Program-made: the position numbers and the translations under genes
Shown here: positions 1 through 8,904 of the stretch, one piece after another
How the letters are laid out: each line of letters starts with the position of its first letter
Position numbering within the stretch: position 1 is the first letter of the stretch
The notes under the pieces: model-generated
The model's database searches: none
What the model was told of the DNA's origin: nothing
The model's input: the letters and a program-made list of their open reading frames with translations, nothing else
Origin: CAZCAQ01 sp964540135
Lineage (GTDB): Bacteria; Patescibacteriota; WWE3; UBA101185; UBA10185
Reading direction: 5' to 3'
DNA: 64,000 bases
NCBI GenBank assembly: GCA_964540135.1
Contig: CAZILK010000003.1
Coordinates: 1-64,000 of the forward strand

Positions 1-225
1 GATACTGGAAGAGAGGTTGTTAGATATGCACTTGGTACAAGAGTTTATAAAAGTGTTTCTGACATGCTTGAGCATGAGGACTACTCCAAAATATTCCCCG
101 GGGTTGAGTCAAAAGAAAAGCTAAATGCAATCTACGAAGAAGTTAAAAAGAAATGGGGACAAGAGTATAAAGATAACCTCGAGAAAAATGGCATTGTTGT
201 AATTTACATTGACCAGCAAAACTAA
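1..225 (+). CDS. ASCH-like domain protein, C-terminal fragment
   Basis: The frame is open from the first base of the window to a TAA at 223-225, giving the last 74 residues of a protein whose start lies outside. The fragment runs from a strand with TRVYKSVSDMLEHE through a PGVESKEKL turn and a helix to a hydrophobic strand ending IVVIYID. This resembles the end of ASCH-domain proteins, small beta-barrel RNA-binding proteins related to PUA. Without the N-terminal half, which carries the GxKxxExR motif, the assignment stays tentative. The next gene starts 60 bp downstream from its own promoter, so this is the end of a transcription unit. Confidence 0.5.
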   Translation, partial: DTGREVVRYALGTRVYKSVSDMLEHEDYSKIFPGVESKEKLNAIYEEVKKKWGQEYKDNLEKNGIVVIYIDQQN

Positions 226-273
226 ACTACCAATTATTCACTCATTAATATTGTCAAAAGTTCTCGTAAGTTT

Positions 274-279
274 TACTAT
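274..279 (+). promoter_or_regulatory. -10 box of leaderless gene at 286
   Basis: TACTAT is followed by 6 nt and then the GTG start at 286, with no Shine-Dalgarno sequence between. This is the spacing expected if transcription starts at or next to the start codon. Confidence 0.5.
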
Positions 280-285
280 TTACAT

Positions 286-903
286 GTGAGTGAAAAACCT
301 GCCAAGAAGTACCAACCACGAGGTAGTAAAACTAAATTAGTCGATGTTAAAAAAACGCACTCTGGTTCAGTTGAAGTTTTATCTAGCTTAATCCACACAT
401 CAGAAACTGAAGATAACAACACACTAATTGACATTAAAGTAACTAATCCACTAAAAAGAATTTATACACTTCTTCAAGATATTAAAAAACATCAATCAAC
501 TACCTTTAGTTTAAGATTTACCATACCTCTAATTGCACTACCGGTATTTTTGTTTGTTGCGTTTCAACTCGGAAGAGGGGACTATCTGTGCAATCAGAAA
601 TCAACTTCAAAGATCGGTATGGTCAAAAACATTTCAGTTGATGTTCCTCTTGATGGTACTAGAGAATATTCTTTTATCTGGAACTTTCTACCATTCTTAC
701 CAGGAGGCAAACCGCAAACTGTATATAAACCTGAGAAAAGAGTTCTACTTTTGTCAGAGGGTAAAGAGCCTATTCAAATAATCCATACTTTGGATATTGA
801 CTTTAGTAGCTATCAAGGCCAAAACACTGTTATCACAGGCTTTTACTCAGAATGCACAAATGTAATGACAGTTAACTCAAAAAACAATATTGCAGTGTTA
901 TAG
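286..903 (+). CDS. Hypothetical single-pass membrane protein
   Basis: A 205-residue protein of no family I recognise. Residues 1-78 are hydrophilic and basic and would lie in the cytoplasm. One membrane segment follows at about 79-96 (IPLIALPVFLFVAFQLG), and the remaining 110 residues, rich in beta-strand, would be outside. Two outer cysteines (in DYLCNQK and SECTNV) could form a disulfide. The GTG start is chosen because a -10 box lies 6 nt before it; an ATG 2 nt earlier is out of frame. The stop directly abuts the stop of the opposite-strand VOC gene. Confidence 0.6.
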   Translation: MSEKPAKKYQPRGSKTKLVDVKKTHSGSVEVLSSLIHTSETEDNNTLIDIKVTNPLKRIYTLLQDIKKHQSTTFSLRFTIPLIALPVFLFVAFQLGRGDYLCNQKSTSKIGMVKNISVDVPLDGTREYSFIWNFLPFLPGGKPQTVYKPEKRVLLLSEGKEPIQIIHTLDIDFSSYQGQNTVITGFYSECTNVMTVNSKNNIAVL

Positions 904-1308
904 TTATTTCTTACCTGTGTAGACTACTTCAAAAAGAAGCTTGTCTGGGGATTCAAACATAACTTGATAATATGTTTCATCCTCACTCATCGCAAACTCA
1001 GCTCTGTGTCTTGGGGTATCAAATAACAAAGAGATATTTTGATCTTTAAGCCAGCTAACTATTTCATCGACTTCAGCTACACTACTTGCTCCAAAAGATG
1101 TGTGATTTAATCCAACACCATCGTAATTGTTGTTACTGTCTGTTGTTTTTGGCATAAACCAGATGCTTGATTTACTGTCTAAGTGAAAACCAGCATAGCC
1201 TTCGTCCTTAGCAAGCACCTCAAATCCAAGCTTTTCCATAAGCTTTATGTAAAATGCTATATTCTCAGTATTAATGTTAAGTTGAATGTGATGTAGAAAT
1301 GATTTCAT
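904..1308 (-). CDS. VOC (glyoxalase/dioxygenase fold) family protein
   Basis: A 134-residue protein with one pair of beta-alpha-beta-beta-beta modules, the usual size of a stand-alone vicinal-oxygen-chelate protein. Candidate metal ligands sit at the family positions: a His early in strand 1 (HHIQLNI), a His in the middle (GLNHTSF) and a Glu in the last strand (LLFEVVYT). Members include glyoxalase I, fosfomycin and bleomycin resistance proteins and extradiol dioxygenases. Nothing in the context names the substrate. It is convergent with the membrane-protein gene upstream in coordinates and lies 43 bp downstream of the hydrolase gene on the same strand. Confidence 0.75.
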   Translation of the reverse strand: MKSFLHHIQLNINTENIAFYIKLMEKLGFEVLAKDEGYAGFHLDSKSSIWFMPKTTDSNNNYDGVGLNHTSFGASSVAEVDEIVSWLKDQNISLLFDTPRHRAEFAMSEDETYYQVMFESPDKLLFEVVYTGKK

Positions 1309-1351
1309 ATTTATTTTCCTTTGTTAAAAAATTTAATAGATTAATTAAGTA

Positions 1352-2464
1352 CTATAAATGCTTTATAAAAAAGTCAACAGTCCTTTGCATAGCGACATCA
1401 AAATATGGTGATGTAATATTATGACCGCCTCCGGCGTATTCATAGATTTCATGCTCTTTATTATTCTCAGCGAGTACTTTAGCAAGCTCTCTTGAGTAGT
1501 TAATATTTACAACATCATCATTTACAGAGTGGTGAAGCTGGATTGGTTTTGTTAAGTACTTAATATTACTTGTTAAAGAGATAGCTCTCCAAAAATCACT
1601 TGAGAAATCAATTGAATCAGGGTCTGATCTCACCTTTTGAACTTCTTCTGAAGTCTCTCTGTTTTTATCAGGAACACCAACTCTTGGTATACCTTGTCTC
1701 GGAGCACCTCTGTAACTTGAATCACTGATACCGTATTTACCAAAATCTGCATAGCTATAAACAGCTCCTGCCCAAATAACACCCGCTTTAACATCATCAG
1801 ACACAAGCATAGCTCGCAGTAACAGATTACCGCTCATACTGTGACCCCACATACCAATTCTTTTTGGGTCAATAGCTTCATGTTTTTGAAGAGCTTTTAA
1901 AGCACTAAGTGCGTCAATCATATAGCTGGAAGAAAAATATGTGCCTGAAGATACTCCTTCAGATTTTGCATTGCCTCTAAAATCAATCTTAAAGACAACA
2001 AAATTATTTCTTGCCAAAGCATCAACATAAGCAACATAATAGCCCTCGGTTGTGTACTGTGCTGGTGGAATATACCCGTGATTAAAGACTATGGCCGGAA
2101 AGCCGTCCTCAGGTTGAGGGCTGTTTGGAATTGTTAACAAACCGTACACTTTATACCCCTCACTAAGATAGCTAGCATAATATCTTTTATAGTTGCTTCC
2201 CGGAGCAAGTTCATTTTCAATTACTACCGGTTGTGTATCTATTTTAATGGCTCTTAAGTAATCTATCCCAATTGGTGATTGGTATATCTTAGATTTGGCT
2301 TCGGTTGTTGTTGCAGGTAGAACAGTGTTTTCCAAACCTCCATCTTTTGAAGACGGCTCAACAGCTGAATTCTTTTGATTAACAAAGTAGAGTACCAGAA
2401 TAGTAAAAATGATCGCTACTAACAGGCTAATTTTTTTCATATTAAAGAGCTTAAATTTTAACAT
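1352..2464 (-). CDS. Secreted or membrane-anchored alpha/beta hydrolase (prolyl-oligopeptidase-like)
   Basis: A 370-residue serine hydrolase. An N-terminal hydrophobic segment (ISLLVAIIFTILVLYFV) is a signal anchor or signal peptide and is followed by a Ser/Pro-rich linker. The catalytic domain has the oxyanion strand with VFNHGY, the nucleophile elbow GHSMSG, an acid in the HSVNDDVVN region and the histidine in GGGHNI. This order matches the dipeptidyl-peptidase/acyl-aminoacyl-peptidase and acetyl-xylan-esterase branches, so it may be a peptidase or an esterase acting outside the membrane. The ATG at 2464 is one choice; an internal ATG at 2440, just before MKKISLL, gives a more typical signal peptide. 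Neither has a clear ribosome-binding site. Confidence 0.75.
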   Translation of the reverse strand: MLKFKLFNMKKISLLVAIIFTILVLYFVNQKNSAVEPSSKDGGLENTVLPATTTEAKSKIYQSPIGIDYLRAIKIDTQPVVIENELAPGSNYKRYYASYLSEGYKVYGLLTIPNSPQPEDGFPAIVFNHGYIPPAQYTTEGYYVAYVDALARNNFVVFKIDFRGNAKSEGVSSGTYFSSSYMIDALSALKALQKHEAIDPKRIGMWGHSMSGNLLLRAMLVSDDVKAGVIWAGAVYSYADFGKYGISDSSYRGAPRQGIPRVGVPDKNRETSEEVQKVRSDPDSIDFSSDFWRAISLTSNIKYLTKPIQLHHSVNDDVVNINYSRELAKVLAENNKEHEIYEYAGGGHNITSPYFDVAMQRTVDFFIKHL

Positions 2465-2569
2465 AGTGTCAAAAACATTTCTATCTAAAACAAATAATTT
2501 ACTAAAGTCATTTGAACCTTATTAAGGTACAATTATCTAAGTTTTATAAATTGAACTATAAATATAAAT

Positions 2570-3724
2570 TTGACACATATGGTTGAAAATACATTTCCAA
2601 TTTCTTTGCCCGGCGCTGGATTGCCAGCTTTCGAACAAGATGCTTTACCATCAAAGCCTACGTTCGCTACAGAGTATAAAGGTAAACCTGGTACTGGACT
2701 TGGTGAACTGCGAGTGCCAGAAACCAAACCTTCAGAATCTAAATCTAACATAGCTGCGCACTTAGCTGGATTTCATCAAACCACTGACCTCAACCCAACT
2801 CCAGACGGAAACCATACTTTAACTACAGGTAAAGTTGCTATTTTCGTATCAATGGCAGGGCTTTCACTTGTGGCAACAGCTTGTGCTACAGCCACTCCAG
2901 AACAGGTGTCGCAGATATCTACAATAGCACCTCCTTCTGAACAGTTAGCGCAGCCACTACCAATTGAACAGATTAGCCCTGAAACCGGTAATTACTACCC
3001 AGAGCTTTTTGGAGAATTAGTCTATCAACACGATAGTTTCAGAACCGGAAACAGAACTATTGAGGTATTTAATGTTTCTCATGAGAGAGTTTTAAACATA
3101 TACGCACTTGAGCATGCTAACGACTGGGTCACCGAAATGGCTCAAAATAATACACAGCTCGAGTACACAGATTCAGACGGCTCAGTGCACTTTGTATATC
3201 TCGCAGCAAGAGTAGATACAGAAGGACTATTCTATTTTGTTTCAACAACATCTCCGAGACCAAACTTCGGAGCTTTTACAAGCGGTCACGGCTCAACAAT
3301 TACACCTATTAATCCAAACACAGGTATAAAGACTGTCAGCTTCGTAGGACAACAGGAATTGCCTATAAATTTTAACGAACTTACAGAAGAAGAAAAGCTA
3401 AGGGTATTGGGAGAAACACTAATCGAGGAGAGTAAAATAATTTATACAGAACTTTGCCAAGCAACACTTGATGTTACAGTCTCTGAAAGTGGACTTAATC
3501 CAGATGATGCAAAAGAGATTACATGTAACTCTGCTGGACTTATGCTGCTCTACGCAATATACGGAATACCATACAGTGAATATCATGAGCAAATATTAGA
3601 TACAAAATTTGTAAACCCGTTTACTGGTGAAAAACATCCCGCACTTGTATTTCCTGAGGACCTATACAACAATGCCCAAAGCGGGGCCGCGCCTAGAACT
3701 CTACCGATAAATCAAAGGAGATAG
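2570..3724 (+). CDS. Hypothetical membrane-anchored protein with Pro-rich N-terminus
   Basis: A 384-residue protein of unknown family. The first 90 or so residues are polar and Pro/Gly-rich. A hydrophobic segment follows (VAIFVSMAGLSLVATAC) that ends in a lipobox-like sequence but sits near residue 100, too deep for a normal lipoprotein signal. It is therefore better read as a membrane anchor with about 270 residues outside. The outer part has no motif I know; three cysteines in its last quarter (ELCQA, ITCNS and none after) are too few to judge. TTG at 2570 has TATAAA 7 nt upstream and suits a leaderless start, while ATG at 2579 is the conventional alternative. No ribosome-binding site is visible for either. 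Confidence 0.55.
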   Translation: MTHMVENTFPISLPGAGLPAFEQDALPSKPTFATEYKGKPGTGLGELRVPETKPSESKSNIAAHLAGFHQTTDLNPTPDGNHTLTTGKVAIFVSMAGLSLVATACATATPEQVSQISTIAPPSEQLAQPLPIEQISPETGNYYPELFGELVYQHDSFRTGNRTIEVFNVSHERVLNIYALEHANDWVTEMAQNNTQLEYTDSDGSVHFVYLAARVDTEGLFYFVSTTSPRPNFGAFTSGHGSTITPINPNTGIKTVSFVGQQELPINFNELTEEEKLRVLGETLIEESKIIYTELCQATLDVTVSESGLNPDDAKEITCNSAGLMLLYAIYGIPYSEYHEQILDTKFVNPFTGEKHPALVFPEDLYNNAQSGAAPRTLPINQRR

Positions 3725-3803
3725 TATAATCCCGCTATAGAATTTGTTCTTGAATTGTTTTTCCTTTATTTCAAACCATTCATTTACTTGCTAAACTTAA
3801 TCA

Positions 3804-5426
3804 ATGCTAACTCCTGCCGATTTTAAAGTTGCCTACTTTTCAATGGAAGTAGGCCTTACCTCTAAAATACCAACTTACACCGGAGGTCTAGGAGTACTTG
3901 CAGGAGATATGCTAAAAGCAGCTGCTGATTCAAAGTTTCCAATGGTTGGGGTTACTCTGCTTACTAAAAAAGGGTATTTTTTTCAAGACATTCAAGATGA
4001 CAAACAAACAGAAGAACCAGTTGCTTGGAGTATTAATGATTTTTTAAAACCGGTTGATGTAAAAATAAAAGTTTCAGTCCTTGGTGAAGAAGTTTCTGTT
4101 GGGTGTTGGATTTGTGAGATATACGGTACTGATGGATATCTTGTTCCTCTTTATCTTCTCCATACTGATTTTGAAGAAAACTCTGATAAAGCGCGTGGTA
4201 TATCAGACTCTTTATATGGAGATGGGAGTGAATACAGGTTAATGCAGGAACTCGTGCTTGGGGTTGGGGGACTAAGACTTCTTACCGAACTCGGATATAC
4301 AAATGTAAATCATTATCACATGAATGAAGGGCACTCAGCACTTCTAGCTCTTGAGCTTGATAGAATTATTAAGAATACTGAAGACGTTAAAAAGCTGTGT
4401 GTATTCACAACACACACTCCGGTTCCTGCTGGACACGATAGGTTTGATATAGAACTTGTTAAAAGAGTACTTGATGAAACTCTTTTTAATGCGCTTCCTC
4501 CTGTCTTTAAAGAACAAGGGGAGCTAAATATGACGTCTCTTGCTCTTGATTTCAGTGATTATATAAACGGAGTTGCAAAAAAACACGCCGAGGTGTCAAA
4601 GACAATGTTTCCAAATTATCCTATTCACTCAATAACAAATGGGGTCCATGCACAGTCTTGGGTCGCAAAACACTTTACAAGACTTTATGACTACTTTATT
4701 CCAACTTGGCGTCAAAATCCAACAAACCTCATGGAAATTGTCGATGTTCCAAATCAAAAGATTTGGGAAGCACATTTTGAATGTAAAAAACAAATAATTG
4801 ATTTTGCAAATTCTTATAGTAATGCAGGGCTTGATTATGATTATTTTACTATTGGTTGGGCACGAAGATTTACGTCATATAAAAGACCTGACTTTTTATT
4901 AAATGATATTTCAAGACTTATGGCAATTGCTGAGAAGATCGGACCAATCCAAATTGTTTATGCCGGCAAAGCGCATCCGATGGATACTGAAGGAAAAGAT
5001 CTTATTGAAAAAGTAATAAAACTTAGTAAAGAACTGCACGGAAAAGTTAAGATGGTATATCTTCAAAACTACGATATCTATCTTGCTAAGTTTATAACCT
5101 CGGGGGTTGATGTATGGCTAAATACTCCTCTCCCACCTCACGAAGCATCCGGAACTAGCGGGATGAAATGTGCATTAAATGGGGTACCTCAAGTTAGTGT
5201 TCTAGATGGCTGGTGGCAAGAAGGTTGTCTTGAGGGAGAAACAGGTTGGTCGTTTGATTCAAATGAAGACCTATACAATTTACTTGAAAATAAAGTGCTG
5301 CCAATTTTCTATAACGAACATGAAGCTTGGAGAACAATTATGAAAAAAACGATTCAAAAAAACGGATCATACTTCAATTCTTTTAGGATGTTAAACGAAT
5401 ACAGAGAACAAGCTTACAAGCTTTAA
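3804..5426 (+). CDS. glgP: Alpha-glucan phosphorylase (GT35), short form
   Basis: A 540-residue protein that releases glucose-1-phosphate from maltodextrin or glycogen. The N-terminal part has FKVAYFSMEVGL and TYTGGLGVLAGD, typical of the short bacterial/archaeal phosphorylases (the animal-type enzyme is near 800 residues). NHYHMNEGHSALLALE carries the active-site loop, and EASGTSGMK places the PLP-binding lysine at about residue 455. The enzyme would be cytoplasmic. No glycogen synthase, branching or debranching gene is in this window, so the glucan source is unknown. TAAACT lies 6 nt before the ATG and fits a leaderless start. The 3' end overlaps the convergent typA gene by 4 bp. Confidence 0.9.
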   Translation: MLTPADFKVAYFSMEVGLTSKIPTYTGGLGVLAGDMLKAAADSKFPMVGVTLLTKKGYFFQDIQDDKQTEEPVAWSINDFLKPVDVKIKVSVLGEEVSVGCWICEIYGTDGYLVPLYLLHTDFEENSDKARGISDSLYGDGSEYRLMQELVLGVGGLRLLTELGYTNVNHYHMNEGHSALLALELDRIIKNTEDVKKLCVFTTHTPVPAGHDRFDIELVKRVLDETLFNALPPVFKEQGELNMTSLALDFSDYINGVAKKHAEVSKTMFPNYPIHSITNGVHAQSWVAKHFTRLYDYFIPTWRQNPTNLMEIVDVPNQKIWEAHFECKKQIIDFANSYSNAGLDYDYFTIGWARRFTSYKRPDFLLNDISRLMAIAEKIGPIQIVYAGKAHPMDTEGKDLIEKVIKLSKELHGKVKMVYLQNYDIYLAKFITSGVDVWLNTPLPPHEASGTSGMKCALNGVPQVSVLDGWWQEGCLEGETGWSFDSNEDLYNLLENKVLPIFYNEHEAWRTIMKKTIQKNGSYFNSFRMLNEYREQAYKL

Positions 5427-7237
5427 TTATTTCTTTTACTTGATTTCTTACGCATTGTTGTATCTAGTATTTTTTTTCTAAGTCGTAGGCTAACTGGTGT
5501 TATCTCAAGCAGCTCATCATCTTCGAGAAACCCGAGCTGTTGTTCAAGACTCATTTCAATTGGAGGAGGCAGGACGATACCATCCTCACCCGAAGACCTA
5601 TTATTAGTTAATTGTTTAGCTTTACAGACATTGACCTCAATATCTTCGTCCCTACCGTTTATACCAACAATCATTCCTTCATAAACCATTGTCTGAGGAC
5701 CAATAAATATGCCTCCTTTTTCATGCGCTGATAGAAGTCCATAAGGAACTGCCTTACCTGTAGATGAAGCTATAACGACACCTTTTCTAAGTTTTTGAAT
5801 TTGAGTTCCTTTTTTATCTTCTCGTAAAAACATCGAGCTTATAATTGATGTCCCTTTAGTTAAGTTCTGAAGAGTTCCTCGAAGTCCAAGAATACCTCTT
5901 GTTGTAACTTCAAACACAAGCCTCGTTATCTCAGTTGTCACTTCTTCTTGATTTAAAAGAATACCCCTCCTTTTACCAAGCTCACTCTTAACAGCCCCTA
6001 CATACTGATTGTTAACATCAACTGTTAGTTCTTCAACAGGCTCATGCTCAACTCCATTTATGTTTTTTGTAATAACAGTTGGCTTACTAACCTCAATTTC
6101 ATAGCCTTCACGTCTAAGTGTTTCTAAAAAGACTGATAAATGCAGCTCACCCCTACCGGATAGTACGTATTTGCCAGCAGGATCAATTCTAAATTTCATG
6201 GCAACATTTGTCTGAAGCTCACGTTCAATTCTTTCAAGTATCTGCCTTCCGGTAAAGAACCTACCTTCTTTACCCATAAAAGGAGATGTGTTTGGGCCAA
6301 TTGTTAAGCTAAGTGTTGGGTCCTCAACATGAATTGTTGGTAAAGCTTCCGGATGTTTAGCATCGGCTACTGTATCCCCAATGTCTGCACTCTTAATTCC
6401 GGTCAAGGCTACTATATCCCCGGCATTACCGGTCGGTACTTCTACTCTCTTAAGTCCTTGTTTCTCAAAAACTCTTTCTATAATACAGTTTTCTGACGAA
6501 CCATCAGCCTTAATAACAACTACTTTTTCACCAGCAGTTATAAAACCTCTGGAAATCCTTCCGATTGCATACTTTCCTTTGTAGTTATCCCAATCAAGAG
6601 CTGTGACAAGCATTTGAAAAGGTCCTGTATCTATTTTTGGTTCAGGAACATTAGCAATTATTGATTCAAAAATTGGTGAGAAATCACCAGGCACTTCAAC
6701 GCTTAGTGGCATATCGTGCCATGATTTGCCAGCTCTTCCTGTTGCATAAAGAATAGGAAACTCAAGCTGGCTCTCATGTGTTGCTAACTCCAAGAATAAA
6801 TCATTAATTTTATGAGTTGTTTCTAAAACTCTTGAGTTTTCTTTATCAATTTTATTGATAACGACAATGATCTTAAGATCAAGCTCAAGTGCCTTTTTTA
6901 ACACAAACTTTGTTTGAGGCATAGGACCTTCCTGTGCGTCAACAACAAGCAAAGCTCCGTCTACCATATTTAAAGTTCGTTCAACCTCACCACCAAAATC
7001 TGCGTGACCTGGGGTATCTACAATATTTATCTTAATATCTTTGTAGTGAACAGCTATATTTTTGGCAAGAATTGTTATGCCTCTCTCCCTCTCTTGATCG
7101 TTTGAATCCATGATGAGGTCTTGAGTCATCATGGCTTCATTTTCTCTAAATGTTTTGGATTGCTTTAGAAGACCATCAACGATAGTCGTTTTTCCGTGGT
7201 CAACGTGTGCAATTATAGCTATATTTCTAAGTTTCAT
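5423..7237 (-). CDS. typA: Ribosome-associated GTPase TypA/BipA
   Basis: A 604-residue translational GTPase of the EF-G family, the normal length for TypA. G1 is AHVDHGKTT, the switch II region DTPGHADFGGEVER and G4 NKID. These are followed by domain II, an EF-G-like domain III (GRGELHLSVFLETLRREG) and the TypA-specific C-terminal region. TypA binds the 70S ribosome and acts in 50S assembly and stress or cold adaptation. It is convergent with the phosphorylase gene and has about 107 bp before the next gene on the same strand, so it probably has its own promoter. Confidence 0.95.
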   Translation of the reverse strand: MKLRNIAIIAHVDHGKTTIVDGLLKQSKTFRENEAMMTQDLIMDSNDQERERGITILAKNIAVHYKDIKINIVDTPGHADFGGEVERTLNMVDGALLVVDAQEGPMPQTKFVLKKALELDLKIIVVINKIDKENSRVLETTHKINDLFLELATHESQLEFPILYATGRAGKSWHDMPLSVEVPGDFSPIFESIIANVPEPKIDTGPFQMLVTALDWDNYKGKYAIGRISRGFITAGEKVVVIKADGSSENCIIERVFEKQGLKRVEVPTGNAGDIVALTGIKSADIGDTVADAKHPEALPTIHVEDPTLSLTIGPNTSPFMGKEGRFFTGRQILERIERELQTNVAMKFRIDPAGKYVLSGRGELHLSVFLETLRREGYEIEVSKPTVITKNINGVEHEPVEELTVDVNNQYVGAVKSELGKRRGILLNQEEVTTEITRLVFEVTTRGILGLRGTLQNLTKGTSIISSMFLREDKKGTQIQKLRKGVVIASSTGKAVPYGLLSAHEKGGIFIGPQTMVYEGMIVGINGRDEDIEVNVCKAKQLTNNRSSGEDGIVLPPPIEMSLEQQLGFLEDDELLEITPVSLRLRKKILDTTMRKKSSKRNN

Positions 7238-7344
7238 TGTATTTTTAGCTTTCTTACCGGCAACTAAGTATTATACAGGTTTAATAGGCTTTTTCATAGG
7301 AAATGAGCATTCTGGGACTGGGCGGTGTGAGCTAATAAACAAAC

Positions 7345-8118
7345 TTATAAAAGAAACATAATGCCAACACCAAAAAGGAACATTACAAAAGTTCCTAGCG
7401 ATCTATTCTTATGTTCATCGGATCTAATCTCAGGTAGTAAGTCTGCTGTTGAAATATAAATAAAACCTCCTGCTGCGATAGCTGTAATATAAGGAACAAC
7501 CGAGTTTGCCCCCTCAATCCATAATAGGCCTAAGATCCCTCCTGCAACTGCCACGAACGAAACAAAGAGGTTTGCAAGTAGAGCTTTTTTAGCACCAAAG
7601 CCTGAATGCAAAAGGACACCAAAGTCACTTATTTCTTGAGGAATCTCGTGCATTGCAACAGCAAGTGTTGTTATAACTCCGAGTCTTATATCCGTTGTAA
7701 ATGCTGCAGCAATAATTACCCCATCAAGAAAATTGTGAAAGCAGTCCCCAAAAAGGTTCATAAAACCCAGATAGTGCTTCTCGTTTACAACATCATGATG
7801 GTGATGCCAGCAAAGGAGCTTCTCAACCATAAAAAAACCAATGAAGGAAAAAAGCACAGCTGTGCTAACTGTTTTAATAGGTAACCACGTAACGGATTCA
7901 GGAAGTAAGTGCAGAAAAGCACTGCCAAGCATTGTCCCCGCAGAAAGAGCAACAAAATATATTAAAAAATTTTGTAACTTATCTTTTTTTACAAAAAGAG
8001 TTAACGCACCAAGTAGAGAACACAGGCTTATAGCTAACGTTGCTATTAGTATTGGTAACAAAGTAACTAGCATAACTACAAGACATAATACAACCGAGGC
8101 ATGCTTTTGTCTAAACAT
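7345..8118 (-). CDS. ZIP family divalent metal transporter
   Basis: A 257-residue polytopic membrane protein with about eight membrane segments. The two diagnostic ZIP motifs are present: HNFLDGVIIAAAF in TM4 and HEIPQEISDFGVLLHSGF in TM5, whose His/Asp/Glu residues form the binuclear metal site. A His-rich loop (CWHHHHD) lies between TM3 and TM4, as expected of a cytosolic metal-sensing loop. The likely role is uptake of Zn2+, or Fe2+ or Mn2+, into the cytoplasm. The start faces the duplicated WxL-like genes, and its upstream region is part of the duplicated segment. Confidence 0.9.
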   Translation of the reverse strand: MFRQKHASVVLCLVVMLVTLLPILIATLAISLCSLLGALTLFVKKDKLQNFLIYFVALSAGTMLGSAFLHLLPESVTWLPIKTVSTAVLFSFIGFFMVEKLLCWHHHHDVVNEKHYLGFMNLFGDCFHNFLDGVIIAAAFTTDIRLGVITTLAVAMHEIPQEISDFGVLLHSGFGAKKALLANLFVSFVAVAGGILGLLWIEGANSVVPYITAIAAGGFIYISTADLLPEIRSDEHKNRSLGTFVMFLFGVGIMFLL

Positions 8119-8122
8119 CTCA

Positions 8123-8854
8123 CTTTACAAACCATATTTAAGTGTACATAATTTAAACATTAGATATGACCTGTCCAAGATCACTTAAAACTAACTTGAT
8201 AGGAGTTGGCGTATACGCTTTCTATGTTTTTGTCGTAGCCAGAGTTGTCCTTGCTTCTGCAACGTCAAACTTCACTCAAACAATAACAGCGGGAACATTA
8301 AGTATAGATATTGTCGACGGTTCATACGTAACTGTTGGTTCGCCAAGTGTTGCTTTTGGTAATGTTGCATTCTCCTTTGCCTGCAGAACAGCTGGTAACA
8401 GAACATCAGGAACATTTGGAACTGCCTCTCAAGTAATTTATGTCCAAAACCCAGATGCAGCTGATGGTGGTTGGACAGCCTCTCTTGCCGGATCTTCGGT
8501 AGATGCAGTTTGGGACAGTGCCGGAACAGATTATGATTTTAACGACCCCACAAGCTCGGGTTGTGGAGATGGAGCCGACTCTCCTGACACAGTTGGAGGT
8601 CAAATGACAGTTGATGCATCGGGAGCTACGCTTGCCGTAGGTGCTTGTCTTGCCTGTGTCACAACAAATATTACAAAAGGTACCTCAACTGCATATTCAT
8701 CAGGAACTACTGACTCAGTTACGCTCTTAACAGCTGCCGCAGGATCTGATGACATCGGAGATTGGAAACTAACAGGCGTGTCTATCTTAAACACAGTTCC
8801 AGCTGAGCAACCGGCAGCTTCGGATTATGATATTAACATGACGCTTTCAATCGT
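8123..8854 (+). repeat. Direct repeat, copy 1 (732 bp)
   Basis: Copy 1 of an apparently perfect 732-bp tandem duplication. It starts 43 bp before the first WxL-like gene and ends 4 bp before that gene stops. I see no difference from copy 2 by eye. The two copies are offset by 782 bp and separated by 50 bp (8855-8904). Confidence 0.95.
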
Positions 8855-8858
8855 CTAA
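8166..8858 (+). CDS. WxL-like secreted surface protein, copy 1
   Basis: A 230-residue protein with a signal peptide (hydrophobic to about VVLASA at 30) and a beta-rich, Ser/Thr/Gly-rich mature part. The mature start (FTQTITAGTLSIDIVDG) recalls TasA/camelysin-type proteins. Later features (YDFNDPTSSG, GGQ, NITKGTSTA, TDSVTLLTA, DWKLTGV, PAEQPAASDYDINMTL) recur in order at the C-terminus of the giant protein encoded 2-8 kb downstream. The WKL and the tryptophan in GGWTASL fit the two tryptophan motifs of WxL domains, which bind peptidoglycan in Firmicutes. The paired cysteines (GACLACV) are an extra. The WxL label is inferred from pattern and gene order. The protein is identical to the next copy. 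Confidence 0.65.
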   Translation: MTCPRSLKTNLIGVGVYAFYVFVVARVVLASATSNFTQTITAGTLSIDIVDGSYVTVGSPSVAFGNVAFSFACRTAGNRTSGTFGTASQVIYVQNPDAADGGWTASLAGSSVDAVWDSAGTDYDFNDPTSSGCGDGADSPDTVGGQMTVDASGATLAVGACLACVTTNITKGTSTAYSSGTTDSVTLLTAAAGSDDIGDWKLTGVSILNTVPAEQPAASDYDINMTLSIV

Positions 8859-8904
8859 AAGCGGTGTTAAATGAGCTTTGTTTTATTCAGATAAAAATCT
8901 TCAG

